Positions 1-8,556 of a stretch of DNA of 64,000 nt are shown in pieces. The stretch comes from an uncultured Oscillospiraceae bacterium (GTDB taxonomy: Bacteria > Bacillota > Clostridia > Oscillospirales > Ruminococcaceae). Both the position numbers and the translations under genes were made by a program. Below the pieces are notes generated by a model, which searched no databases, had not been told where the DNA came from, and worked only from the letters and a program-made list of their open reading frames with translations. The stretch spans positions 17,340 through 81,339 of the forward strand of contig CAKSLI010000007.1 of NCBI GenBank assembly GCA_934466475.1, written 5' to 3'. Numbering within the stretch: position 1 is the stretch's first letter; each line of letters starts with the position of its first letter.

Positions 1-1
1 G

Positions 2-583
2 GAGCTTTCTTACCTCTGGGCGCATTTCTCGGCTGACGCTCCCCTTTCAGAGTTGGCGGAGCCTCCCGGGAGTTTTTCGCTGATCTTGCAGGAGCACGGC
101 AGCGCCGTTTCTCAGCGGGTGAGCCTGCTTTTCAGACAGCTTGTGGACTGCTCCCGTCGGGAAATATACACTCCCCGAATGGCGGAATGCGCCCTGGAAA
201 TGCTCCTCACTGAAATGACCCAGGAATACATGGACGGTCTGCGCGGACACAGCTCCCTGCCGCCGCTCATCGCCGACATAAACGAATGGATACTCGTGAA
301 CTGCCACCGCCAGCTGACCGTGAAAATCATCGCGGAGGAATTCCACTACAACCCCGAGTACCTTTCGGCGCTGTACAAAAAAGAAACCGGGCAGACGCTC
401 ACATCAAGCGTGAACAGAGCCCGGATAGATATTTCGAAAAAACTGCTTTCCGACAGCAGCGTCAGCATAAAGGAAGCCGCATTCTCATGCGGTTTCACGG
501 ACGAGAAGTACTATATGCGCACTTTCCGCCGTATAGAGGGAATGACCCCCATGCAGTACCGTGCCGCCCTGGGGGTCAGATAA
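2..583 (+). CDS. AraC-family transcriptional regulator, 5' end cut by window edge
   Basis: The reading frame is open from the left edge to a TAA at 581-583, so the N-terminus lies outside the window. The visible C-terminal half carries the two helix-turn-helix units of AraC/XylS regulators: one near TVKIIAEEFHYNPEYLSALYKKETG and one near SIKEAAFSCGFTDEKYYMRTFRRIEGMTPMQYR, a classic AraC signature. The upstream part is the end of an effector-binding or cupin-like domain. It converges on a GH127/GH3 operon, so control of hemicellulose use is likely but inferred. Its stop codon lies inside the 4-bp target duplication (ATAA) of the repeat element that follows. Confidence 0.9.
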   Translation, partial: ELSYLWAHFSADAPLSELAEPPGSFSLILQEHGSAVSQRVSLLFRQLVDCSRREIYTPRMAECALEMLLTEMTQEYMDGLRGHSSLPPLIADINEWILVNCHRQLTVKIIAEEFHYNPEYLSALYKKETGQTLTSSVNRARIDISKKLLSDSSVSIKEAAFSCGFTDEKYYMRTFRRIEGMTPMQYRAALGVR

Positions 584-666
584 GTGAACCTCTGAAAACC
601 GGTGTCCAAAGCAAAAATGGGCAGGGTGCGCACATTTTCGCTCACATGAGTTTTTTAGAGGTGACC
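584..666. mobile_element. Degenerate MITE-like element, copy 1 (83 bp)
   Basis: The left end reads GTGAACCTCTGAAAACC and the right end finishes in TTTTTTAGAGGTGACC, matching the terminal inverted repeats of the three other copies in this window with a few changes. The 4-bp sequence ATAA directly flanks it on both sides (580-583 and 667-670), as expected for a target duplication. It lies between two convergent genes, leaving 5 bp before the GH127 stop codon. The interior is shorter and more diverged than in the other copies. Confidence 0.75.
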
Positions 667-671
667 ATAAG

Positions 672-2477
672 TTACTTCTTAGTAAAGTATACCGTATATT
701 CCTCGTCTGTTATCTCATACAGCGGACGGAACATCACGGACTGCGGCTGATTGCGTGTGCGCCAGCTGTTCTGTCTCCACGGGAATGTACCGTAGGTATG
801 CTCAAGCTGCGGCATGAACTGCTCCTCCAGCTTGTCTGCGCCGGCGATCCCGCAGTCGCTTCCTGTGAGACCGGCGAGCACGATAGGGCCGTCAACAACG
901 GACATCAGCTCCGGCATATCCGGGAGGGTCTCCGCGCGGAGCTTTGACGGGAAGAAGATCTGAACCGTGCTGTCGCTCCAGTCTGCCGTGATATCTATAT
1001 AGCCGTCCTTGACAGGGGCGGTTATTTTTTCCCCGTTCAGCTCGACCTCGGGAGCTCCGTTCGTCCACGCGGGGACGCGGAAAGAGAGCGTAAATTCAGC
1101 GGACTTGCTGCACTTAACGCTGAATTTCAGCAGCCAGCGGGACATCTGACCATCGTCCTTTTCATCAAAGAATGCCTGATCGTTGTAGTACTTCATGCCT
1201 GTGGTCTGCTCGATCGTGACGTCTGCGCCGCCCATCTTCGTGCTGAAGCTGGAGGGAATGTACTGGGAAATCACCACGCGGCCGTCTCCGGTGTAGTAGA
1301 TAAGCTCCGGATAGAGCGTCTGAGCCTGCACCATGGTTCCGTGGCAGCACCAGAAATCGCGACGCTTGGTTCCCCACTTCTTATGGCTTCCGGCGGCCAG
1401 CGGCAGGAAGTAGGTCGGCATTCCCGTCTGGGAGTTCTGCTGCGCGAGGAATCCGTTATAGAGGCAGCGCTCGATGTAATCCGCATACTGCGCCTCCCCG
1501 GTGTATTTGAACAGGCAGGAAGCCGTGCGCACCATATTGTATACCGTGCAGAATTCCTGGTCGTTGCTGCCAAGGAAATGTCCCTGTAAATGCGGAGGGA
1601 TCCAGAACTCGCCCGCGTTCTGACCGCCGGTGCTGAACATTCCGCGCTCGGTCACGGCGCACTTCCAGAACAGCTTTACGACCTCCAGCCAGTCCTTGTC
1701 GCCGGTGACTTCGTACATCTTCGCAGCGCCGTGCGTGAACGGAATGCTTGCGTTCGCGTGGCAGTTCGTCAGGCTGTCCTTGCCCTCGCGGAGCTTTCGG
1801 AACAGCCCTGCGTCAGCGTAGCGCTTCGCAAGGGTGAGGTACTTTTCGTCCTTTGTGAGCTGATAGAGCTCTGCCCAGACCTCCAGCATTCCGGCTTCCT
1901 CGCCGCTGTAAACCGCGTGGGGATTCAGCTCCGCAGCCTTTTCAGTCCAGCGGATATACCAGTCGGAAAGGTGCGCGAGAATATCCAGCGCCTGAGTATT
2001 CCCGGCGTAAACATACGCGTCCGTAAGTCCCATTATGGTCTTGTGCATAACGTACTGTGGCGACCATATATACTGGTTCTTTATGAGCCTTGTGAAGTAC
2101 TTCTCCGGAATAGAGCCCACCCACTCGCCGCCGTTGAGCTCCTGGCAGCGCGCGAGCTCGCTGATTATCTTGTCGAGCTTCACTTTGAGCTCAGCGTCGT
2201 TTTCAGCCGCTATAAGCTTTGCAGCAGCGCTCATCCAGTGCCCGAGGAAGTGCCCGCGCAGCTGGCAGGTGGGAGCCTCCCAGCCCCAGTGGAGATTAGC
2301 GGTCTCAGGGTTATCCACTACCTGGAGCCCCGGAAGGATTATCCCCGCCTCAAGGCAGAAATTCTGGAGCAGGCAGGAGCTGTCGAGCTCCATGAGGTAG
2401 CTGCGGTTTACGTCCATTCTCTCACGGAATACGCCGGGGAGTATTTTTACAGAGCCTATTTCAGCGGGTTTAAACAT
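672..2477 (-). CDS. GH127-type beta-L-arabinofuranosidase
   Basis: The 601-residue protein matches the family once called DUF1680, now GH127 and related families, which remove beta-L-arabinofuranose from arabinan or glycoprotein side chains. The key metal and catalytic residues of the family are visible: E308 and C310 in the motif NDQEFCTVYNM, and the Cys pair C377-C378 in RRDFWCCHGT. In the Bifidobacterium enzyme HypBA1 the equivalent Glu and three Cys bind zinc, and one Cys is the nucleophile. No signal peptide is seen, so it acts in the cytoplasm on imported oligosaccharides. The start is set by CAGGAGA 8 nt upstream. It is the second gene after a GH3 enzyme, 14 nt downstream. The exact substrate cannot be told from sequence. 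Confidence 0.88.
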   Translation of the reverse strand: MFKPAEIGSVKILPGVFRERMDVNRSYLMELDSSCLLQNFCLEAGIILPGLQVVDNPETANLHWGWEAPTCQLRGHFLGHWMSAAAKLIAAENDAELKVKLDKIISELARCQELNGGEWVGSIPEKYFTRLIKNQYIWSPQYVMHKTIMGLTDAYVYAGNTQALDILAHLSDWYIRWTEKAAELNPHAVYSGEEAGMLEVWAELYQLTKDEKYLTLAKRYADAGLFRKLREGKDSLTNCHANASIPFTHGAAKMYEVTGDKDWLEVVKLFWKCAVTERGMFSTGGQNAGEFWIPPHLQGHFLGSNDQEFCTVYNMVRTASCLFKYTGEAQYADYIERCLYNGFLAQQNSQTGMPTYFLPLAAGSHKKWGTKRRDFWCCHGTMVQAQTLYPELIYYTGDGRVVISQYIPSSFSTKMGGADVTIEQTTGMKYYNDQAFFDEKDDGQMSRWLLKFSVKCSKSAEFTLSFRVPAWTNGAPEVELNGEKITAPVKDGYIDITADWSDSTVQIFFPSKLRAETLPDMPELMSVVDGPIVLAGLTGSDCGIAGADKLEEQFMPQLEHTYGTFPWRQNSWRTRNQPQSVMFRPLYEITDEEYTVYFTKK

Positions 2478-2491
2478 AGTAATTTCTCCTG

Positions 2492-4537
2492 TCAGATTGT
2501 AACTTCCCGGCGAAGCTCAGCGCCTGCGCCGTCAGTTATTCTTATTTCGAACCTGGTGCCGCATATCGTGCGCGTACCGTCCTCAAGGACGGTCTCGAAT
2601 GCGGAGCGCGGCAGCGGTATCTCTACGCGCTTTTTCTCGTGCGGCTGGAGGCTCACCCGGGCGAAGCCGCACAGCGAGCCGTTCGGAACGTCCTCCGCAG
2701 AGAAGCCGCGCACATACGCCTGGATAACGTCTCCGGCGGGGATATCGCTGAGATTCGCTATCGTAACAGCCGCCATTTCCGCGGTGATTTCAGCCTGCGT
2801 GAAGCTGAACTCCGCGTAGCTGAGCCCCCTGCCAAAGGGATAGAGCACATTTTCCGGGGTGCAGTAGCGGTAGGTCCTGCCCTTCATGCTGTAATCCCGG
2901 ATGTCCGGAAGAAGCTCGGCGGTCTTGTAGAATGTGACCGGGAGCTTTCCGCTCGGGGAAACGTCCCCGAAAAGCAGCTCTGCGAGCGCCCTGCCGCCAA
3001 GCTGACCCGGATACCACATATCCAGAAGCGCACTGCACTTCACCTCAACGTTGACGGAGCTCCCCGCCGCAAGCACGATAACAAGCGGCTTCCCAAGCGC
3101 GGAGAGCTTCTCCAGAAGCACGCGCTGGCTTTCCGGCAGGCGCAGGTCAGGCTTGTCGCCGGAGCTGAATTCGTTTCCGGTGTCGCCCTCCTCGCCTTCC
3201 AGAGTGGCGTCAAGACCTACGCAGGCGATGACCACATCGGCGGCTTCCGCCACGGCGAGAGCCTCGGAGTACAGGTCGCCGGGCTGCGCGAGCCCCTGGC
3301 ATCTGTCCTTGTAAAGATGACAGCCCTGGGAATATAGTACTCGTCCGCCGAAGCGCCCGCGTATTCCCTCAAGGAATGTCACATACTCGTCTGCGGTGCC
3401 GTTGTAGTTCCCCGTGAGAGCCTCGCGGCTGTCCGCGTTCGGCCCTATCACGGCGATAATGCCGGTCTTGTCCGAAAGCGGGAGCACTCCGTCATTTTCA
3501 AGCAGCACCGCGGAGCGCAGGGCGCACTCCAGCGAGACCGCCTTATTTTCCCTCGTGGAAACGCTGGTTATGGGAATATCGTCATATTCCGTCCTGTCGA
3601 GCTGACCCAGCCTTATCCTCGTGCGAAGCACATGGACGCAGGCGCGGCGGATATCCTCCGCTGTTATCAGCCCCTTTTCCAGAGCCGCCAGAATATGGAG
3701 ATACGTATTGCCGCAGTTCATGTCGCAGCCGGCTTTAAGAGCCAGCGCCGCGGATTCCGGGGCAGTGGCGGTAATACCGTGCGTTGTGTGGAAATCCCGG
3801 ATTGCCCAGCAGTCCGAGGTGAAATACCCGTCAAAGCCCCACTCGCGGAGCTTCCCCATAAGATACGGGCTTGCGCAGGCGGGCTCGCCGTTTACGAGAT
3901 TGTAGGCTCCCATGACGCTTTCGACATGGGCTTCCTCCACCAGCGCGCGGAACGCCGGGAGATAGGTCTCCTCCAGATCCTTCGGACTTACCTTCGCGTC
4001 AAACGAATGACGCTCCGCCTCCGGACCGCTGTGCACTGCGAAATGCTTCGCGCAGGCGGCGGTTTTCAGGTACTTTCCGCTGCCCTGGAGCCCGCGGACG
4101 TACTCCTTGCCAAGCTCAGCGGTAAGGTACGGATCCTCGCCGTAGGTCTCGTGTCCCCTGCCCCAGCGCGGGTCGCGGAATATGTTCACGTTTGGTGCCC
4201 ACAGCGTGAGCCCCTTATAGATATCGTGGTCTCCGTGCGCGGAAGCCGCATTGTACTTTGCGCGAGCCTCCTCAGCGGTTATCTCGCCGCAGCGGCGCAG
4301 CAGCTCCCGGTCGAACATCGCCGCAAGCCCTATCGCCTGCGGAAACATTGTCGCGGTTCCGGCGCGCGCAACTCCGTGGAGACCCTCGTTCCACCAGTTG
4401 TACGCCGGCAGACCTGCCTTTGGGATTGCGGGGGCGTCGTATTTCAGCTGCTCCGCCTGTTCCCTCACGGAGAGGGAATCTGCAAGAGCCTCCGCACGTT
4501 CCTGCGGGGAAAGCGACGCGTTATTCCATTCGTTCAT
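2492..4537 (-). CDS. GH3 beta-xylosidase/beta-glucosidase-type glycosidase
   Basis: This 681-residue protein has the normal multi-domain GH3 layout: N-terminal TIM barrel (NWWNEGLHGVAR, typical of the beta-xylosidase-like branch; DPRWGRGHETYGEDPYLT), the nucleophile Asp in YFTSDCWAIRDF, then the alpha/beta sandwich (IAVIGPNADSREALTGNYNG) and a C-terminal fibronectin-III-like domain. There is no signal peptide, so it is cytoplasmic. A GGAGG lies just before the ATG. It is first gene of an operon with the GH127 enzyme; together they could strip xylose and arabinose units from arabinoxylan fragments. Xylosidase is my preferred activity, from the NWWNEGLHGVAR motif, but glucosidase is not excluded. 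Confidence 0.88.
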   Translation of the reverse strand: MNEWNNASLSPQERAEALADSLSVREQAEQLKYDAPAIPKAGLPAYNWWNEGLHGVARAGTATMFPQAIGLAAMFDRELLRRCGEITAEEARAKYNAASAHGDHDIYKGLTLWAPNVNIFRDPRWGRGHETYGEDPYLTAELGKEYVRGLQGSGKYLKTAACAKHFAVHSGPEAERHSFDAKVSPKDLEETYLPAFRALVEEAHVESVMGAYNLVNGEPACASPYLMGKLREWGFDGYFTSDCWAIRDFHTTHGITATAPESAALALKAGCDMNCGNTYLHILAALEKGLITAEDIRRACVHVLRTRIRLGQLDRTEYDDIPITSVSTRENKAVSLECALRSAVLLENDGVLPLSDKTGIIAVIGPNADSREALTGNYNGTADEYVTFLEGIRGRFGGRVLYSQGCHLYKDRCQGLAQPGDLYSEALAVAEAADVVIACVGLDATLEGEEGDTGNEFSSGDKPDLRLPESQRVLLEKLSALGKPLVIVLAAGSSVNVEVKCSALLDMWYPGQLGGRALAELLFGDVSPSGKLPVTFYKTAELLPDIRDYSMKGRTYRYCTPENVLYPFGRGLSYAEFSFTQAEITAEMAAVTIANLSDIPAGDVIQAYVRGFSAEDVPNGSLCGFARVSLQPHEKKRVEIPLPRSAFETVLEDGTRTICGTRFEIRITDGAGAELRREVTI

Positions 4538-4663
4538 ACTGACCTCCGGATGTTAAGTGAATAAAACAGCATATCTGATTTCATGAAAATCATCGTCACG
4601 ACATCCGTCCCGGAACAGGGACAAATCGCGATCCCCTGTTTCAGCCGGATATCTGATGTATTT

Positions 4664-4692
4664 ATTGTATCACATATCGTCTTTTTTGTCAG
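4664..4692 (-). promoter_or_regulatory. Promoter of the GH3-GH127 operon
   Basis: On the minus strand there is CTGACA, a 17-bp spacer and TACAAT with an extended -10 TG (TGATACAAT). It would start a leader of about 120 nt before the GH3 start codon. Confidence 0.6.
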
Positions 4693-4748
4693 TGGACAAA
4701 ACCGCATATTTCTACTCAAAACAACAGGTCACCGCTCCTGCTGCGCCT

Positions 4749-4797
4749 CCGGCGGAAAAACTCCTGCCGGAATTATAAAAAAACCTTTTTCCGCCGG
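4749..4797. repeat. 12-bp perfect inverted repeat upstream of signalling operon
   Basis: CCGGCGGAAAAA at 4749-4760 is matched by its exact complement TTTTTCCGCCGG at 4786-4797. The palindrome ends 21 bp before the -35 box of the next promoter. It has no U-run after the right arm, so it is not a plain terminator for the plus strand. It may be an operator or the remnant of a terminator of a lost gene. The rest of the 4538-5000 gap holds two promoters and a hairpin, listed separately. Confidence 0.45.
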
Positions 4798-4818
4798 AAA
4801 AAAATTAAAGATTTAGTC

Positions 4819-4847
4819 TTGAAATATTTCAGTTAATGTTATATAAT
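4819..4847 (+). promoter_or_regulatory. Sigma-A-type promoter of the signalling operon
   Basis: TTGAAA at 4819-4824, a 17-bp spacer, and a perfect TATAAT at 4842-4847. Transcription would start near 4854, giving a leader of about 147 nt before the first gene. Confidence 0.75.
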
Positions 4848-4923
4848 AGACATATGATATCTTTTCCGCCGGCATTTATCAGCAGGCGGCGCTGATACGG
4901 TCGTTTTACGGTTCATTAACGGT

Positions 4924-4957
4924 CTGAAGCCTGTGGAGCGGGCTTCAGGCTTTTGTT
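4924..4957 (+). terminator. Terminator-like hairpin inside the leader (possible attenuator)
   Basis: CTGAAGCC (4924-4931) pairs with GGCTTCAG (4941-4948), followed by GCTTTTGTTTT. It lies after the promoter and before the first gene, so it would stop part of the transcripts. A smaller hairpin (TATCAGC/GCTGATA, 4877-4897) precedes it. No known riboswitch consensus was recognised. Confidence 0.6.
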
Positions 4958-5000
4958 TTGTGCGGGCGCTTTTCCGCATAATGGATAAGATGGAATTAAT

Positions 5001-5792
5001 ATGGGTATTAAAGTCTTGATAAACTGTCGGAACGCTCAGCGTATGCAGAGCATTTTCGCGAACATCAGCAGCAGCTTCGACTGCATGAGCACCTCCGAGT
5101 TCACGGAGGATATAATACGCCATGTGAAGTATTACAAACCGGACGTTTTCCTCACTATATTCGAAACCCTTGACTACAACACGATCCAGCAGTATTATCA
5201 CATCAGAAAGAAAGAGGAGCTGAACGGCGTTCCTTTCGCAATGATCGCAAGCCCTGAAATATGCGAGCAGGCAAAGACCAGGGCTCCGGATCTGTTCGAC
5301 TGGGTATTCAACGAGCCGAAGGCTCCGCAGGATCTGCGCATAATCCTCTCGGAAACCGTTGCCCGCGCCGCCGAGCTCAAGCACGAGCCCGTGGTGCTAA
5401 TCGGCGCCGATGAAATCGACCCCGCAGACAGGAAAATAATACTGGTCGTTGACGACGACAAGACCACCCTGCGCCTGCTAAAAACCGCCCTTGAAGAAAA
5501 GCAGTACATAGTAACTGCCATAGCAAACGGAAAGATCGCAGAAAAGTACCTCCAGACCAAGACAGCCGACCTTATCCTGCTTGACTACCAGATGCCGCAG
5601 GAAAGCGGCGCGGACGTGCTGAAGAATATCCGCGCGGACAGCCGCCTTGCAGATATCCCGGTCATCTTCCTGACGGGCGTTTCCGATTCGAACCTCGTAC
5701 AGGAGGTCGTCTCAATGAAGCCGCAGGGATATCTCCTGAAGCCCATAAATATGGAACGGCTTTTCATAATGATACGAAATCTGATAGGATAA
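5001..5792 (+). CDS. Double-receiver response regulator without output domain
   Basis: The 263-residue protein has two CheY-like halves. The N-terminal half (about 1-125) has the alpha/beta pattern of a receiver (VLINCRNAQRMQSIF, KPDVFLTIFETLD) but no clear acidic pocket, so it is probably a pseudo-receiver. The C-terminal half (about 140-263) is a proper receiver: ILVVDDDKTT, phospho-acceptor D195 in LLDYQMP, T in FLTG, and K in LLKP. There is no DNA-binding or enzyme domain, so it likely passes phosphate or binds a partner. It is first in a four-gene operon, 13 nt before the hybrid kinase. The ribosome site (AAGATGGA) is weak. Confidence 0.82.
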   Translation: MGIKVLINCRNAQRMQSIFANISSSFDCMSTSEFTEDIIRHVKYYKPDVFLTIFETLDYNTIQQYYHIRKKEELNGVPFAMIASPEICEQAKTRAPDLFDWVFNEPKAPQDLRIILSETVARAAELKHEPVVLIGADEIDPADRKIILVVDDDKTTLRLLKTALEEKQYIVTAIANGKIAEKYLQTKTADLILLDYQMPQESGADVLKNIRADSRLADIPVIFLTGVSDSNLVQEVVSMKPQGYLLKPINMERLFIMIRNLIG

Positions 5793-5805
5793 GGAGAACG
5801 GAGCA

Positions 5806-8544
5806 TTGGAAATCAAAAACCATCTCACAGACCTGATAGAGTCTGAAACACTCCGCAAGATAGAATCCTCGCTTTCCGCTATGTTCGGCATGGCGGCATG
5901 GATATCGGACGAGAACGGCGTCGGCGTTGACAGCGGCACCGGATTCCCGAGATATGCCGACCTGTGCCTGCGCTCCCCTGCCGGGCGCGAGGACTGCGAA
6001 CGCTGCATACGCGATGGCGCTGAGCGCTCCGATGACAGCAAACAGCCCGGCCGTTCCGAATGCCTGGGCGGGCTGACTGTTTTCTCCGCTCCCATAAAGG
6101 CGGCTGATAAGACTGTCGGCATACTCTCCGGCGGCTGGGTGCTCATGGAGGATCCCGACTTCGATAAGATATGCCAGACCGCGAAATCGGTCGGCGAGGA
6201 CGCAAACCTGCTTTCCTCCGCGATGGCAGAGGTGCGCATTATAAGCGACGACGAGGCTTCCCGCGCGGCGGTATATATCCGCGATTTCGCCGGGATACTC
6301 TCAGAAATGGCGAAGAAATCCGCGGAGGTACAGCGCGTCAACGCCGCCGCTGCCAAGGCGGCAGAGCACCGCTCTGACTTCCTGGCGAACGTCAGCCACG
6401 AAATGAGGACTCCGCTCAACTCTATCCTCGGAATGACCGAGATGGCTCTCCACAAGGATATGTCGCAGGACGCAAAGGAGTACGTCCACCAGATACGCTC
6501 CTCCGGACGGCACCTGCTGACTATAATCAACGATATCCTAGACTACTCGAATATTGATTCCGGCGAAATGCCGATTGTCGAAGTAAAATACGAGCCGCTC
6601 TCCCTGGTGAACGATGTCGCCGCAATGGTCAACAGCCAGATAGGCAGCAAGGACATTGAATTCACGATAGACCTCCCCACCAGCATGCCGCAGACGCTCA
6701 TCGGCGATAACGTCCGCATACAGCAGATACTCGTGAACCTGCTGAACAATGCGGTGAAATTCACCCACAGCGGTCACATCGGGCTGAAGCTGGAAACAGT
6801 CCCGCAGAAGAACGGCACGGTCCTCCTGAAGGCGGAGGTAAGCGACACCGGCTGCGGTATCAAGCAGGACAACATCGACAAGCTGTTCAAGATGTTCCGC
6901 CAGGTGGACACAAAGCGCAACCGCAACGTGGAGGGCACCGGTCTCGGGCTGGCGATATCCCGCAAGCTGCTGACCCTGATGAACGGAGATATCTCCGTTA
7001 AAAGCGAATATGGAAAGGGCAGCACGTTCTTCTTCGAGCTGCCGCAGAAGTCCGCAGGCGCCCCCTACTCCGAGGAGATAAAGCAGAACGGGCTCCCCGC
7101 ATATATCAATATAGGCAACCAGTACCTCAGAAAGCAGCTCGTCAAGGACCTCACGGCAGTCGGCGCAAAGATCACCGATGTTTCCGGCAGACCCTCGGCA
7201 TGCGGAAGCTCCGGCTACCTGATCGTCAGCCGCGACCGCTTCGGAGAGGACGCAAAAGGTCTGCTATCCTCAAACAGTGAGCTCCTCGGAATAATCCTGG
7301 AGAGATACGACAGCGTGGAACAGTTCAATATCCCGAATGTGGAAGTAGTCAACAAGCCCGCGTACTCCATGAACCTGTACGCCGCAATGGGGCTCTGCAA
7401 TGGATTTGAACGCGGCAGCAGCGGCGAGGACGCCGAGCTGTCATTCACCGCCCCGGACGCACATATCCTCATCGTTGACGACAACGCGATAAACCTTTCC
7501 GTTGCCAAGGGCGTGATAGAGCCGCTCGGAATGCAGGTGGACACCGCGATGAGCGCCGCCGAGTGCATTGAAAAGGTTCGCAGCTGCCGCTATGACATAG
7601 TGTTCATGGATCACATGATGCCGGAGGTAGACGGCATCGAGGCGACCCACATGATCCGCGAAAAATTCCCCGCATACGCCGATGCGCCGATAATCGCGCT
7701 GACCGCCAACGTTTCCGGAGGCGCGCATGAGATGTTCCTGAAGGAGGGCATGAACGACTTCATCGCAAAGCCCATTGAGCTCCGCGATATGGTAAACAAG
7801 ATACGCCGCTGGCTCTCCGAGGAGAAGATAGTTCCTGTTTCCGCCGCAAGGAATCAGAAGCAGCAGCCCGCCGCTATCCAGGCAGAATCCGCAGGTACGT
7901 TCCCGAGGATAAGGGGTATCGACACTGAATCCGCAATGGCGCTGCTGAAGAACGAGGCTCTGCTGAAATCAGTCATGGAGCAGTTCTACCGCTCCATTGA
8001 GAGAAACGAATCACGCATACGCACGCTCTGGAAAAACAACGATATCAAGAACTTCACCATAGAGGTGCACGCACTGAAAAGCACCGCAAAGCAGATCGGC
8101 GCGAACCACCTTTCCTCCGTCTGCGCACTGCTTGAGCAGGCAGGAAACAACCACAACATAGATTTCATCAGCCGCCATACCAACGCAATGCTGATAGAAT
8201 ACCTCCGTCTGAAGCAGGAAATGGGCAAGTACTTCACCGAAGCAAACAAACCCGTATTCCTCAGCGGCTACGGGACAAATAGCGGCCCCGCCAACTCCCC
8301 CGCACCAGCAGCCATGGCACCGGCAACCCAGGAAGAACGCGACCTGTTCAAGGAAATGCAGAACGCGCTCGAGGAAATGGATACGATCCAGATAGACGAT
8401 GTAATGGAAAAGCTGTCGGCAGGTCAGTACGGTCTCCGCGAAATGGAATACTTTGAGCGTCTTAAAAACGCGGTCGATGAATACGACCTGGACGCAGCGC
8501 AGGAAGTGCTGACCCAATGGCGCAAGAATAAAGGCGCGATGTGA
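5806..8544 (+). CDS. Hybrid sensor histidine kinase with PocR sensory domain, receiver and HPt
   Basis: The 912-residue protein begins at TTG with AAGGAG 9 nt upstream. Domains in order: PocR-type ligand domain (about 5-150; CLRSPAGREDCERCIRDG and GGLTVFSAPI are typical), a short coiled coil, HisKA with H198 in NVSHEMRTPLNSI, HATPase_c (NLLNNAVKFTH near 311, DTGCGI near 347, GTGLGLAI near 378), a degenerate receiver lacking the Asp (about 425-540), an active receiver with D602 in VFMDHMMP, and an HPt domain with H755 in HALKSTAKQ. No membrane segments are seen, so it senses a cytoplasmic ligand. PocR domains are known to bind small organic compounds. It holds a full His-Asp-His relay in one chain and likely feeds the neighbouring receiver and GGDEF/HD-GYP proteins. 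Confidence 0.9.
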   Translation: MEIKNHLTDLIESETLRKIESSLSAMFGMAAWISDENGVGVDSGTGFPRYADLCLRSPAGREDCERCIRDGAERSDDSKQPGRSECLGGLTVFSAPIKAADKTVGILSGGWVLMEDPDFDKICQTAKSVGEDANLLSSAMAEVRIISDDEASRAAVYIRDFAGILSEMAKKSAEVQRVNAAAAKAAEHRSDFLANVSHEMRTPLNSILGMTEMALHKDMSQDAKEYVHQIRSSGRHLLTIINDILDYSNIDSGEMPIVEVKYEPLSLVNDVAAMVNSQIGSKDIEFTIDLPTSMPQTLIGDNVRIQQILVNLLNNAVKFTHSGHIGLKLETVPQKNGTVLLKAEVSDTGCGIKQDNIDKLFKMFRQVDTKRNRNVEGTGLGLAISRKLLTLMNGDISVKSEYGKGSTFFFELPQKSAGAPYSEEIKQNGLPAYINIGNQYLRKQLVKDLTAVGAKITDVSGRPSACGSSGYLIVSRDRFGEDAKGLLSSNSELLGIILERYDSVEQFNIPNVEVVNKPAYSMNLYAAMGLCNGFERGSSGEDAELSFTAPDAHILIVDDNAINLSVAKGVIEPLGMQVDTAMSAAECIEKVRSCRYDIVFMDHMMPEVDGIEATHMIREKFPAYADAPIIALTANVSGGAHEMFLKEGMNDFIAKPIELRDMVNKIRRWLSEEKIVPVSAARNQKQQPAAIQAESAGTFPRIRGIDTESAMALLKNEALLKSVMEQFYRSIERNESRIRTLWKNNDIKNFTIEVHALKSTAKQIGANHLSSVCALLEQAGNNHNIDFISRHTNAMLIEYLRLKQEMGKYFTEANKPVFLSGYGTNSGPANSPAPAAMAPATQEERDLFKEMQNALEEMDTIQIDDVMEKLSAGQYGLREMEYFERLKNAVDEYDLDAAQEVLTQWRKNKGAM

Positions 8545-8556
8545 TAGGAGCGGTAT

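Noticed and set aside
286..750. 154-codon frame overlapping the end of the AraC gene
   Set aside because: It lies in another frame through the AraC coding region and the MITE, without a ribosome site or a recognisable protein.
1590..2819. Long plus-strand frame of about 409 codons opposite the GH127/GH3 genes
   Set aside because: It is antisense to two clear glycosidase genes and has no similarity to any family; long antisense frames are common in GC-rich wobble genes.
4854..5000. c-di-GMP riboswitch ahead of the c-di-GMP signalling operon
   Set aside because: The conserved GEMM sequence blocks are not visible; only two plain hairpins are.
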